Positions 27,290-35,669 of a stretch of DNA of 51,917 nt are shown piece after piece; position 1 is the first letter of the stretch; each line of letters begins with the position of its first letter. Position numbers and translations under genes: made by a program. The stretch lies in NCBI GenBank assembly GCA_947452785.1, contig CANGDZ010000017.1:1-51917 (forward strand), read 5' to 3'. The notes under the pieces were generated by a model, which did not search any database, had not been told where the DNA came from, and worked only from the letters and a program-made list of their open reading frames with translations. The stretch is from Comamonadaceae bacterium (lineage in GTDB: Bacteria > Pseudomonadota > Gammaproteobacteria > Burkholderiales > Burkholderiaceae_C).

Positions 27290-28060
27290 ATGTCTCGAAT
27301 TGCCATCGTCAGCGCCATGCACCCCGAGTTGGCTGCCGTGCTGGCCTGGTTGCCTCAGACGCAAAAACACACGGTGGCCGGGCGCGAGTTTGTGCTGGGT
27401 CGCTGGCATGGACACGACGTGGTGGCTGTGCTCTCGCGCATTGGCAAGGTGGCGGCAGCCACCACCGCCACGGTGCTGATTGAACGCTTTGATGTGCGCC
27501 AAGTGTTGTTCACCGGTGTTGCCGGCGGCGTGGCGCCGCTCGCTCAGGTCGGGGACGTGGTGGTGGCCAGCGCGTTTATGCAGCACGACATGGACGCGTC
27601 GCCGCTGTTTCCGATCTACGAGGTGCCACTCTATGGCCGCTCGCACTTTGCTACCGACGCCGTGTTGACGGCAGAGTTGGCACTGGCGGCAAAGGCGGCG
27701 TTGGCGCAGGGTGTGTTGGATGCCGCAGACCTGACCGATATGGGCATGGACAATGGTCAAGTCAACAGGACGGTCCAAGTGCACCAAGGCCTGATCATCA
27801 GCGGCGACCGGTTCGTGTCCACTCGCTTGGAGAGTCAACGCTTGCAGCAGGCTTTGCCTGCGGCTTTGGCGGTGGAGATGGAGGGCGCGGCCGTGGCCCA
27901 GGTGTGTCATGACTACGGCGTGCCGTTTGCCGCCATGCGCACGATTTCAGACCGCGCCGACGACGATGCGCACGCTGACTTTTTGAAGTTTGTGGACCAA
28001 GTGGCCAGCCGCTACAGCGCAGCGATTCTGGACCACTTTTTTACCCAGCGCTCGCGCTAG
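27290..28060 (+). CDS. mtnN: 5'-methylthioadenosine/S-adenosylhomocysteine nucleosidase
   Basis: A 256-residue nucleosidase that cleaves methylthioadenosine and S-adenosylhomocysteine for methionine salvage and removal of methylation by-products. Family marks are IAIVSAMHPELAAVLAWL, VLFTGVAGGVAP, and the active-site segments AVEMEGAAVAQVC (Glu) and FAAMRTISDRADDDA (Asp). It is a little longer than the usual 230 residues because of an insert around 110-160. It converges on corA with only 13 bases between stops. Confidence 0.9.
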   Translation: MSRIAIVSAMHPELAAVLAWLPQTQKHTVAGREFVLGRWHGHDVVAVLSRIGKVAAATTATVLIERFDVRQVLFTGVAGGVAPLAQVGDVVVASAFMQHDMDASPLFPIYEVPLYGRSHFATDAVLTAELALAAKAALAQGVLDAADLTDMGMDNGQVNRTVQVHQGLIISGDRFVSTRLESQRLQQALPAALAVEMEGAAVAQVCHDYGVPFAAMRTISDRADDDAHADFLKFVDQVASRYSAAILDHFFTQRSR

Positions 28061-28073
28061 GGTTCTGCGGGCT

Positions 28074-29060
28074 TTATTTCAGCCAACCCCTGCGGCGGAA
28101 GTACCACATGGGCACCACGGCGCTGGCGGCCATCAAGGCCAAGGCGTAAGGGTAGCCCCAGGTCTGCGACAACTCGGGCATGTACTGAAAGTTCATGCCG
28201 TACAAGCTGGCGATCAAGGTGGGCGGCAGCAAGGCGACGCTGGCCACCGAGAAAATCTTGATGATCTTGTTCTGGTTGATGTTGATGAAACCCACGGTGG
28301 CGTCCATCAAGAAGTTGATCTTGTCGAACAAGAACGCCGTGTGCGAATCGAGCGATTCAATGTCGCGCAAAATTTGCCGCGCTTCTTCAAACTGCTCGCC
28401 GTTGAGCATTTTCGAGCGCATCATGAAACTGACCGCACGGCGAGTGTCCATAACGTTGCGGCGGATACGGCCGTTCAAATCTTCTTGCCGCGCAATCGCG
28501 CCCAGCACTTCGCCAGCCAAGGCATCGGTCACGTCGCCCGACAGCACCTGCTTGCCGGCTTTTTCGAGCTCGTCGTAAATGCCTTCGAGCGTGTCGGCCG
28601 AGTATTCGGCGTCGGCGTCAAACAGTTTGAGCAACACGTCTTTGTCGTCTTCGATCAGGCCGGGCGCACGACGCGCACGCAGGCGCAGCAAGCGGAACAC
28701 GGGCACGTCTTCGTCGTGGATGGAAAACAGCACGCCGCGGCTGCGCAGGTCGGCGTTGTGCTGATTCAAAATGAAAGCGCAGCGCACAGTGCGCGGCTCG
28801 TCTTCGTCGGCGATCAAAAAGTCACTGCGAATGTGCAACTCGCCGTTGTCTTCTTCGTAAAAACGCGCTGATTCCTCGATGTCCTCGTCCATTGCGTCTT
28901 CGGGGATGGACAGGCCGTAATACTGTTTGATCCAGCGTTTTTCTTCGAGGGTGGGGGACTCCAAGTCCACCCAAATGGGCTGGAATTTGGAGAGCTCTTC
29001 CAGGGATTCGATCTCTTCCTGGAACAGGCGGCCGTTGGCCAAGGTGAAAATATTGAGCAT
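28074..29060 (-). CDS. corA: Magnesium/cobalt transporter CorA
   Basis: A 328-residue divalent-metal channel. The large cytoplasmic N-terminal domain includes a long coiled helix, then two C-terminal transmembrane helices with the family-defining GMN motif in SLYGMNFQYMPELSQTWGYP and a basic tail RRRGWLK. It provides magnesium uptake. It is downstream of the patatin gene on the same strand, separated by 170 bases that contain a strong hairpin. Confidence 0.95.
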   Translation of the reverse strand: MLNIFTLANGRLFQEEIESLEELSKFQPIWVDLESPTLEEKRWIKQYYGLSIPEDAMDEDIEESARFYEEDNGELHIRSDFLIADEDEPRTVRCAFILNQHNADLRSRGVLFSIHDEDVPVFRLLRLRARRAPGLIEDDKDVLLKLFDADAEYSADTLEGIYDELEKAGKQVLSGDVTDALAGEVLGAIARQEDLNGRIRRNVMDTRRAVSFMMRSKMLNGEQFEEARQILRDIESLDSHTAFLFDKINFLMDATVGFININQNKIIKIFSVASVALLPPTLIASLYGMNFQYMPELSQTWGYPYALALMAASAVVPMWYFRRRGWLK

Positions 29061-29156
29061 GGCAGATGAACAAAGGTCAATGACCCGAGTGATTCAAAAA
29101 GGCGGCAAAAAGGGCACGGCAGCTTTCGAACGACGCGGGTCAGACCAGAATCATCC

Positions 29157-29182
29157 GAAAGCTACCAACTGGGGTAGCTTTC
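29157..29182. repeat. 10-bp-stem hairpin between patatin and corA
   Basis: GAAAGCTACC (29157-29166) pairs perfectly with GGTAGCTTTC (29173-29182) around a six-base loop. Neither side has a T-run, so it is not a standard terminator. It lies in the 170-base gap upstream of corA, where it could end the patatin message by another route or form part of the corA leader. Confidence 0.7.
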
Positions 29183-29230
29183 CACGGAATGTGTCTCCAT
29201 ATAACAATGTGCCCGGATTATCTCACCGGT

Positions 29231-30466
29231 TCAGGCCGCCGCGGGGGCCAGAAATGCCAAAAACTCGGCACGACGCGCCATGACATCGGCGGCGCCCAAC
29301 TGCATCAGTGCTTGAACAAAGCCGGGTTCAAACAGCAAGTAGCTGCTCAAAGCCGCGCCGCCGCCAGATAAGGCGCCCATACCATTGAGCACACGGTGCA
29401 ACTCGGTGGGCAATTCCTGCACATGCGCTTGTGCCAGCGCATCCAGGGAGGCGCTGGGGTGCAAAGTCAGCACTTGCACCGGGTTGAAAGGCAATTGGCG
29501 ACGCACGGAGTCCGACAATCCGCTCAAACTGGCGTTCAAATGTTCGATCTGCTCCACATCGGCCTGCAGGGTGTCATGGAACACGCTGGCCAAGGCGTGA
29601 CCGGCAATGCCGCCCAGCGTCGGCGGGCGATGGTGCGTGACGGCTGTGTCCAAGAGATTGCGGTGCGGTTGACCCACGCCAATGGCCAGGATCTGAGTAG
29701 CACCCAAGTCCACTGCCGGGGACAAGGGGGAGATTTGCCGCATCGAGCCATCGCCAAAATATTCCAAACCGTCGTCTACCCACAGCGGCGTCGCGGGAAA
29801 AAGGAAGGGGATGGCACTGGAGGCCATCAGGTGTTCGATCGTGATCGGCTGCATGTCGGCTCGGCGCCCCGGGCGGCTCCAGGGGGGCGTGTTGCTGTCT
29901 TCGGCGGTTTGGCAAAAAGTCCAATGCACCCCACTGGAATAGCTCGACGCGGTCACGGCCAGGGCCTGGATGGCGCCTTGCGCCAAGGCGCGGTCGATGG
30001 CCGGCAAATCAATGACGTGATGCAAGGTGTTGACCAGGGGCATGCTGTCCAGTGCCGCGCCATGCTGGCGCGCCGAGAGCGTCACACCCAAGGCGGTTGC
30101 CCAACGGCTCCAGCGGCCCCATTGGCTCAAGGCGGTGCGGGGCAGTTGGTAGACCTGGTGCGATCGCAGACGGGTCCAGAAAGCAGCCAGCTGGTAAAAG
30201 GCCTGGCCCCCGGTGCTGGCCTGGCTGGCCAAAAAGGTTGCGTTCAGCGCGCCGGCTGAGGTGCCAACCAAAATATCAAAGGGAAATTTGCCGTCTTTAT
30301 CGGCGGGCAAGAGATTGGCTAAAGCTTGCAGCGCACCGGCTTGGTAAGCGGTGCGAGCGCCGCCGCCCATCAACACCAAGGCTTTGCGTGGTGGTCGATC
30401 GGCACGACCGGGGGCGGTCATGGCATCCTGTTGCAAACTGCGGGCCTCCGCCAAAAGATCATTCAC
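29231..30466 (-). CDS. Patatin-like phospholipase
   Basis: A 411-residue patatin-family lipid acyl hydrolase. It has the oxyanion loop LVLMGGGARTAYQAGALQAL (about 30-49), the nucleophile elbow GTSAG with Ser70, and the catalytic Asp in YFGDGSMRQISP, where the usual Asp-Gly-Gly/Ala is Asp-Gly-Ser. There is no signal peptide, so it is probably cytoplasmic or membrane-associated. A later ATG at 30421 is also possible. It is divergent from hpf. The substrate is not defined by sequence. Confidence 0.88.
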   Translation of the reverse strand: MNDLLAEARSLQQDAMTAPGRADRPPRKALVLMGGGARTAYQAGALQALANLLPADKDGKFPFDILVGTSAGALNATFLASQASTGGQAFYQLAAFWTRLRSHQVYQLPRTALSQWGRWSRWATALGVTLSARQHGAALDSMPLVNTLHHVIDLPAIDRALAQGAIQALAVTASSYSSGVHWTFCQTAEDSNTPPWSRPGRRADMQPITIEHLMASSAIPFLFPATPLWVDDGLEYFGDGSMRQISPLSPAVDLGATQILAIGVGQPHRNLLDTAVTHHRPPTLGGIAGHALASVFHDTLQADVEQIEHLNASLSGLSDSVRRQLPFNPVQVLTLHPSASLDALAQAHVQELPTELHRVLNGMGALSGGGAALSSYLLFEPGFVQALMQLGAADVMARRAEFLAFLAPAAA

Positions 30467-30659
30467 TATATCGCCCGTCAGCTTAGCACTGAACTGGGCA
30501 TTTCAGGTTGATTCACGGGGGGGCTCGGGGTTTTCCTTGGAGGTCTTGCGTTTATAGGGCAGCAAGCGCATAGTGAACTTCGGAGTTTCGGTTTCTGTGT
30601 TCCCCGGCCACCCCTAAAGGTGGTTATTTCAACCCAGTAAGCAGCAGGAGGCTTTACAT

Positions 30660-30989
30660 ATGAACTTGACGATCAGTGGTCACCACCTCGAGGTCACACC
30701 CGCTTTGCGCACCTACGTGACGGACAAATTGGATCGAATCACCCGGCACTTTGACCAAGTGGTGGATGTCAAAGTTTTACTGACGGTAGAAAAGCAAAAA
30801 GAGAAGGAAAAGCGACAACGAGCCGAATGCAATATCCATGTCAAAGGCAGTGATTTGTTTGCGGAGAGTTCACATGAAGACTTGTATGCCGCGGTCGACG
30901 AATTGGTGGACAAACTGGATCGTCAGGTGGTGCGGCATAAAAACAAATTGACCGATCACCACCATGAAGCCCCCAAGCGCATGATGTGA
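30660..30989 (+). CDS. hpf: Ribosome hibernation promoting factor (short form)
   Basis: A 109-residue protein of the HPF/RaiA family, which binds the decoding centre of idle ribosomes in stationary phase. [20 protein letters not shown] and the helix [21 protein letters not shown] are typical. The strong site AGGAGG precedes ATG 30660. The order hpf-ptsN-hprK is conserved in betaproteobacteria, usually downstream of rpoN; here rpoN is absent and the upstream neighbour is a divergent patatin gene. A terminator follows directly, so ptsN has its own promoter. Confidence 0.94.
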   Translation: MNLTISGHHLEVTPALRTYVTDKLDRITRHFDQVVDVKVLLTVEKQKEKEKRQRAECNIHVKGSDLFAESSHEDLYAAVDELVDKLDRQVVRHKNKLTDHHHEAPKRMM

Positions 30990-31012
30990 TATCGGGCTCA
31001 GAAAGACCCTTC

Positions 31013-31037
31013 AAGGCCGCTATAAAGCGGCCTTTTG
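31013..31037 (+). terminator. Intrinsic terminator of hpf
   Basis: AAGGCCGCT-ATAA-AGCGGCCTT, a perfect G+C-rich stem, followed by a short TTT tract, 24 bases past the hpf stop. Confidence 0.85.
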
Positions 31038-31106
31038 CATAGGTGACAGATCGCAGGGTCGGGCTTTAGTGGGAAACCCTCGGGTGGGTGCATAATTCGC
31101 TTCGAC

Positions 31107-31574
31107 ATGAACCGCCTTTCTTCCATCCTCCCGCTTGCCCAAGTCCTTGTCGGTCTTGAGGCCACAAGCAAAAAGCGCGCTTTTGAAGAAGCCGGGCTGT
31201 TGTTTGAAAACCTGCACGGTCTTTCTCGGGCCTTGGTCACCGACAGCTTGTTTGCCCGTGAACGCCTGGGTTCGACCGGTTTGGGGCATGGCGTGGCCAT
31301 TCCGCATGGCCGGATCAAAGGCCTCAAGTCCCCCATGGCGTCGGTGTTCCAGTTGGCCAGTCCAATTGGCTTTGACGCCCCTGACGAGCAACCGGTGAAT
31401 TTGTTGATCTTTTTGCTGGTGCCTGAGGCGGCAACACAAAAACATTTGGAAATTCTCTCGGAAATCGCTGAAATGCTCAGCGACGCCACCTTGCGGGAAA
31501 ACATCAAGACCAGTCCCAGCCAAGAATCGCTGCATGCCTTGATTGCCACTTGGCAGTCGGCGCAAACGGTTTAA
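31107..31574 (+). CDS. ptsN: Nitrogen-PTS EIIA protein
   Basis: A 155-residue EIIA-Ntr, which receives phosphate on a histidine and regulates potassium and nitrogen responses instead of transporting sugar. The active His67 is in [15 protein letters not shown]. The C-terminal part ([20 protein letters not shown]) is typical. A CATAAT box at 31091-31096 lies only 10 bases before the ATG, so the leader must be very short. hprK follows after 23 bases that include a run of nine C. In this lineage HprK and PtsN sit together with HPr and EI encoded elsewhere. Confidence 0.94.
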   Translation: MNRLSSILPLAQVLVGLEATSKKRAFEEAGLLFENLHGLSRALVTDSLFARERLGSTGLGHGVAIPHGRIKGLKSPMASVFQLASPIGFDAPDEQPVNLLIFLLVPEAATQKHLEILSEIAEMLSDATLRENIKTSPSQESLHALIATWQSAQTV

Positions 31575-31597
31575 CCCCCCCCCTTCTTGCGGTTGCC

Positions 31598-32542
31598 ATG
31601 AAACCTACTGTGGTCAGTGCCGATGTCTTGTTTGAAGACCATCGCGGCAAACTTAAATGGCAGTGGATCGCCGGCCTAGGGGCTTCCGAGCGTCGCTTTG
31701 ATGAAGTTGCGGTGCGTGCCGCCCGTTCTGGCGCCGACTTGGTGGGTTACCTCAATTACATCCATCCTTACCGGGTGCAGATTCTGGGCGAGCGGGAAGT
31801 GGCCTACTTGGTCAACTCCACCCCCGAAGATTGCGCCCGCCGCATCTCCCGAATCGTGACCCTGGAGCCGCCGGTGTTGGTGCTGGCCGATGACCAAGCT
31901 GCCCCTGATGCCTTGTTGTCGATGTGCGAGCGGGCGCAGATCCCGATGTTTTCCACCAAGGAATCCTCGGCTTTTGTGATTGACGTGCTGCGGGCCTATT
32001 TGTCCAAGCACTTTGCTGACCGCACCACCATGCACGGGGTGTTCATGGACATTTTGGGCTTGGGCGTGCTGATCACCGGCGAGTCGGGCCTGGGCAAAAG
32101 CGAATTGGGCCTGGAATTGATTTCACGTGGCAACGGTTTGGTGGCCGACGATGCGGTAGATCTGTTTCGCATCAACCAGACCACGATCGAGGGGCGTTGC
32201 CCAGAGTTGCTGGAAAACCTGCTGGAAGTGCGCGGCATTGGTTTGCTCGATATCCGCGGCATTTTTGGTGAGACCGCCGTGCGCCGCAAAATGCGCTTGA
32301 AACTGATCGTGCATTTGGTGCGCAAAGAAAGTTTCGAGCGTGATTACGAGCGCTTGCCGACCGAGCCCTTGACGCAGGATGTGCTCGGTATTCCCGTGCG
32401 CAAAGTGGTGATTCAGGTGGTGGCGGGGCGCAACATTGCGGTGCTGGTCGAGGCGGCGGTGCGCAACACGATTTTGCAAATGCGCGGCATCGACACCTAC
32501 CAAGACTTCATGGAACGCCAGCGCCGCGCCATGGGCGCCTAA
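31598..32542 (+). CDS. hprK: HPr kinase/phosphorylase
   Basis: A bifunctional enzyme that phosphorylates and dephosphorylates HPr on serine. The 314 residues from ATG 31598 have an N-terminal domain, then the P-loop [14 protein letters not shown] (161 on) and the HprK signature [17 protein letters not shown]. The capping HGVFMDILG is also conserved. A longer open frame from 31550 overlaps the ptsN end and is not needed. In proteobacteria the ptsN-hprK pair serves regulation, not sugar uptake. The gene converges on fur with 15 bases between stops. Confidence 0.95.
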   Translation: MKPTVVSADVLFEDHRGKLKWQWIAGLGASERRFDEVAVRAARSGADLVGYLNYIHPYRVQILGEREVAYLVNSTPEDCARRISRIVTLEPPVLVLADDQAAPDALLSMCERAQIPMFSTKESSAFVIDVLRAYLSKHFADRTTMHGVFMDILGLGVLITGESGLGKSELGLELISRGNGLVADDAVDLFRINQTTIEGRCPELLENLLEVRGIGLLDIRGIFGETAVRRKMRLKLIVHLVRKESFERDYERLPTEPLTQDVLGIPVRKVVIQVVAGRNIAVLVEAAVRNTILQMRGIDTYQDFMERQRRAMGA

Positions 32543-32548
32543 GGCGCC

Positions 32549-32566
32549 ACCCGGTCATTACCGGGT
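32549..32566. terminator. Possible shared terminator between hprK and fur
   Basis: ACCCGG-TCATTA-CCGGGT, a 6-bp perfect stem astride the fur stop codon in the small gap between convergent hprK and fur. There is no T-run, so strength is doubtful. Confidence 0.4.
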
Positions 32567-32989
32567 AATGCGGTGTGGGCAGGGCTGGGTGGTGCAGTGG
32601 GCGTACAAGCTGAGGGCGTGGTCGGCGATGACAAAGCCCTTGGCCAGGGCCACTGCTTGCTGGCGCTGCTCAATTTCGGGATCGTAGAACTCTTCCACTT
32701 TGCCGCAATCGAGGCACACCATATGGTCATGGTGTTGACCCTCGTTCAACTCATAGACGGCTTTGCCGCTCTCAAAATGGTTGCGACTCAAAATGCCCGC
32801 TTGCTCAAATTGCGTCAGCACACGGTAAACCGTGGCCAGACCGATGTCGGCGTGCTCGGCCAGCAAATGCCGAAACACATCCTCAGCCGTCATGTGCCGC
32901 TGCGCGCCGGTTTGAAAGATTTCCAAAATCTTCAGGCGCGGAAGCGTCACTTTCAAGCCGGTATTTTTGAGTTCGTCTGAATGGTCCAT
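32558..32989 (-). CDS. fur: Ferric uptake regulator
   Basis: Fur, the iron-responsive repressor, 143 residues from ATG 32989; an open frame extends to 33073 but would reach into bamE. The winged helix is in [15 protein letters not shown] and [19 protein letters not shown]. Metal ligands are in [18 protein letters not shown] and in the C-terminal HCTTQPCPH. The divergent fur-bamE arrangement is standard in beta- and gammaproteobacteria. The 82-base divergent gap holds a TACAAT box for one of the two genes. Confidence 0.95.
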   Translation of the reverse strand: MDHSDELKNTGLKVTLPRLKILEIFQTGAQRHMTAEDVFRHLLAEHADIGLATVYRVLTQFEQAGILSRNHFESGKAVYELNEGQHHDHMVCLDCGKVEEFYDPEIEQRQQAVALAKGFVIADHALSLYAHCTTQPCPHRITR

Positions 32990-33071
32990 AGAGAAAAGGC
33001 AATTCCAAAGGCGAGTCAGGTTGGGCATGCGTGCCGCTACAATGACCTGATCATAGGGCTTGCACGCATTC

Positions 33072-33626
33072 ATGACAGCTTATCAGTCTTTTCGTAATTC
33101 CTGGCCACTGCGGGTGACGCTGGGCTTGGCTGTTGCCGCCGCTTTGTCGGCTTGCTCAGTCATTCACTCGAGCCTCGACATGGAGCGCTTCGGCTTGTAC
33201 AAGCCTGAAGTGGTGCAAGGCAACTTCGTCTCACGCGAGCAGCGTCAAGCCTTGAAGCCGGGCATGGCTCGGGCACAGGTTAAGGAGATTTTGGGCACAC
33301 CTCTTGTGTCCAGCCTGTTCCATGCCGATCGCTGGGATTACGTCTTCACCATCCGACGCCAAGGTGTGGCCCCGCAAAGTTTCAAGCTGACGGTGCATTT
33401 CAAGGGCGATACCTTGTCGCAGATCGACAGCGACGAGTTGCCCAGTGAAAATGAGTTTGTCCAACGCTTGGTGGGCGACAAGAAAATCAACTCACCGTTG
33501 TTGCTTCAAGCCAGTGAGGAGGAGTTAAGCAAGTTTCCGCCCGCACCAGCGGCGAGCCAAGCCCCAGCAACACCTGCGCAGCCTTTGCCCAGCAGTTACC
33601 CGCCCTTGGAGCCCGCTGTTCGCTGA
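33072..33626 (+). CDS. bamE: Outer-membrane assembly lipoprotein BamE
   Basis: BamE (SmpA/OmlA), a lipoprotein of the beta-barrel assembly complex. The 184 residues from ATG 33072 have a signal peptide with lipobox LSAC (about 29-32), then the BamE core: [39 protein letters not shown] and [11 protein letters not shown] Pro/Ala-rich tail of about 35 residues extends the usual length. dapB follows 58 bases later. Confidence 0.94.
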   Translation: MTAYQSFRNSWPLRVTLGLAVAAALSACSVIHSSLDMERFGLYKPEVVQGNFVSREQRQALKPGMARAQVKEILGTPLVSSLFHADRWDYVFTIRRQGVAPQSFKLTVHFKGDTLSQIDSDELPSENEFVQRLVGDKKINSPLLLQASEEELSKFPPAPAASQAPATPAQPLPSSYPPLEPAVR

Positions 33627-33684
33627 TGCGAAGCGGGACGAGGGGCTGGTTTTTTCTTGAACAGCTTTTTCATTTGTTGACATC

Positions 33685-34509
33685 ATGACTGCAGTGCAAT
33701 CCACAACTTCCTTTGCCATAGCGGTGGCCGGTGCCACGGGCCGCATGGGCCATATGCTGATTGAGGCCATCGCGCAGTCGGATGACTGCCGCTTGGCAGG
33801 CGCTTTGGACATCGCCACCAGCCCGGCTCTGGGCCAGGACGCCAGTGCCTGGACCGGTCAGGCCAGCGGCGTGCGGGTCACGGCCGATGTGCCGCAAGGC
33901 TTGCAAGCTGCGCAATTTTTGATCGACTTCACCCGCCCCGAAGGCACGTTGGCGCATTTGCATGCATGCCGGGCCTTGGGCGTGAAAGCCGTGATCGGCA
34001 CGACCGGTTTCACCGAGGCGCAAAAAGCCGAGATCGCCGAGATGGCGAAAGACATGGCCATCGTGATGGCCCCTAATATGAGCGTGGGCGTGAACGTCAC
34101 GCTGAAACTACTGGAGATGGCGGCCAAGGCGCTGTCGACTGGTTACGACATCGAGATCATTGAGGCACATCACCGCCACAAAGTGGACGCCCCTTCGGGT
34201 ACCGCCCTCAAAATGGGCGAAGTGATTGCCGATGCGCTCGGCCGCGATTTGAAAGACTGCGCTGTGTATGCCCGCGAAGGCGTGACCGGTGAGCGTGACC
34301 CGTCCTCCATTGGCTTTGCTACCATTCGCGGCGGCGATATTGTGGGCGACCACACCGTGTTGTTCGCCGGCACCGGCGAGCGCATTGAGGTGACGCACAA
34401 GTCGTCCAGCCGTGCCACCTATGCCCAAGGCAGTTTGCGCGCCGTGCGCTTTTTGGCGACGCAAGAGCGCGGGCTGTTCGACATGTTCGACGTGCTCGGC
34501 TTGCGCTGA
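33685..34509 (+). CDS. dapB: 4-hydroxy-tetrahydrodipicolinate reductase
   Basis: DapB reduces the DapA product with NAD(P)H on the path to lysine and meso-diaminopimelate for peptidoglycan. The 274 residues begin with the nucleotide loop [16 protein letters not shown], and the active-site segment [20 protein letters not shown] carries the catalytic His and Lys. [11 protein letters not shown] and the C-terminal [18 protein letters not shown] are typical. It lies 24 bases before exbB, and may share its transcript. Confidence 0.96.
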   Translation: MTAVQSTTSFAIAVAGATGRMGHMLIEAIAQSDDCRLAGALDIATSPALGQDASAWTGQASGVRVTADVPQGLQAAQFLIDFTRPEGTLAHLHACRALGVKAVIGTTGFTEAQKAEIAEMAKDMAIVMAPNMSVGVNVTLKLLEMAAKALSTGYDIEIIEAHHRHKVDAPSGTALKMGEVIADALGRDLKDCAVYAREGVTGERDPSSIGFATIRGGDIVGDHTVLFAGTGERIEVTHKSSSRATYAQGSLRAVRFLATQERGLFDMFDVLGLR

Positions 34510-34533
34510 ATTTGCATGGACAGGTAGCCTCTT

Positions 34534-35175
34534 GTGATTTGGCTTGATTCTGTCGCCCACGGCGACGCCCTGACCCAAAGCCTGGCGCTCTTGCTGGTGG
34601 TGTTGTCCATCAGCTGCTGGGTGGTGATCGCCTGGAAATGGCGCCTCTTGCGCCGGGTTCAGGGCGATGTGACGCGCAGCATTGCTGCTTTTTGGCAGGC
34701 TCCTGATTTTGAACAAGCCGCACAACAGGTGGCGCACTTTGATCGTGATGCATGCGTCAGCCCCCTGTTGTCGGTCACCTTGCTGCCCTTGGGCGGCACA
34801 CTGGCGGCGGCGGGCGATCGCTCTAACCAACTGACCCGTGTGCTGCGCGACGCGCTGGACCACACCGTTCAGCGCTTGCAATGGGGCCAGTTGCTACTGG
34901 CCACGGCCGGCTCGACCTCGCCGTTCATTGGCCTGTTGGGCACGGTCTGGGGCATTTTCAATGCCCTGACCGGTATGGCTGAAGCCGGGCAAATCACCAT
35001 CGACAAAGTGGCGGGCCCTGTTGGCGAGGCCTTGGTCATGACCGCTGCGGGTCTCGCCGTGGCCATTCCGGCCGTACTGGCTTACAACGTCATGGGGCGA
35101 CAGGTCGGCCGGATTGAAGCACAGCTGGAAGGCTTTGCCCAAGATCTGCGCGCCCTCTTGAGCGGCGTGGCCTGA
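34534..35175 (+). CDS. exbB: MotA/TolQ/ExbB proton-channel protein
   Basis: A 213-residue inner-membrane protein that couples the proton gradient to outer-membrane transport. It has one N-terminal helix (ALLLVVLSISCWVVIAW), a cytoplasmic loop and two C-terminal helices with STSPFIGLLGTVWGIFNAL and GEALVMTAAGLAVAIPAVLA, the conserved ExbB/TolQ signature. The start is GTG at 34534. Two bases separate it from the ExbD gene. No tonB, tolA or receptor is adjacent, so ExbB versus TolQ is judged only by overall resemblance. Confidence 0.88.
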   Translation: MIWLDSVAHGDALTQSLALLLVVLSISCWVVIAWKWRLLRRVQGDVTRSIAAFWQAPDFEQAAQQVAHFDRDACVSPLLSVTLLPLGGTLAAAGDRSNQLTRVLRDALDHTVQRLQWGQLLLATAGSTSPFIGLLGTVWGIFNALTGMAEAGQITIDKVAGPVGEALVMTAAGLAVAIPAVLAYNVMGRQVGRIEAQLEGFAQDLRALLSGVA

Positions 35176-35177
35176 GC

Positions 35178-35609
35178 ATGGCTTTTGGTCGCTTGGAACG
35201 TGCGCGCCCCAATGCGCCCATGAGCGACATCAATGTCACCCCTTTGGTGGACGTGATGCTGGTCTTGTTGGTAATTTTCATTTTGACCGCCCCCTTGCTG
35301 ACCAGCGCGATTCGCTTGGACTTACCCAGGGCCGAGGGCGCGCAGGCCGGCCAAGCCCCTGCGGCCGTCACCTTGGTGGTCAATAACCAAGGTCAGATCT
35401 TCCTGAACGATCAAGCCCTGCGCTTACCCGAACTGGTGCTGCAATTGAAGGCCGTGGCCACGCAGCGGCCGGATACAGAGGTGCAGTTGCGTGCCGATCA
35501 GTCCGTGCCCTACGGCCGCGTGGTCGAGGTGATGGGCGTGGTGCAAAAAGCCGGTTTGTCACGGATCGGCTTCGTCGCCGATGCCCCTGTCGCCGCTGCG
35601 GTGCGCTGA
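35178..35609 (+). CDS. exbD: ExbD/TolR biopolymer transport protein
   Basis: A 143-residue partner of ExbB with one transmembrane helix carrying the essential aspartate: NVTPLVDVMLVLLVIFILTA. The periplasmic part ends ADQSVPYGRVVEVMGVVQKA, the conserved dimerisation end. It completes a TonB-type energising pair with exbB; the third component must be elsewhere. leuS begins 60 bases downstream. Confidence 0.9.
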   Translation: MAFGRLERARPNAPMSDINVTPLVDVMLVLLVIFILTAPLLTSAIRLDLPRAEGAQAGQAPAAVTLVVNNQGQIFLNDQALRLPELVLQLKAVATQRPDTEVQLRADQSVPYGRVVEVMGVVQKAGLSRIGFVADAPVAAAVR

Positions 35610-35630
35610 AAATTTCAAAAACCCCTTGCC

Positions 35631-35669
35631 TTGCCTGACGTGTGGGGCCAAGCCCCTACAATTTGCCCC
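35631..35669 (+). promoter_or_regulatory. Promoter for a probably leaderless leuS message
   Basis: A TACAAT -10 box at 35657-35662 is 7 bases before the leuS ATG; CTGACG at 35635-35640 gives a 16-base spacer as the -35 element. Transcription should begin at or next to the A of the ATG, and no ribosome site is present. Confidence 0.6.
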
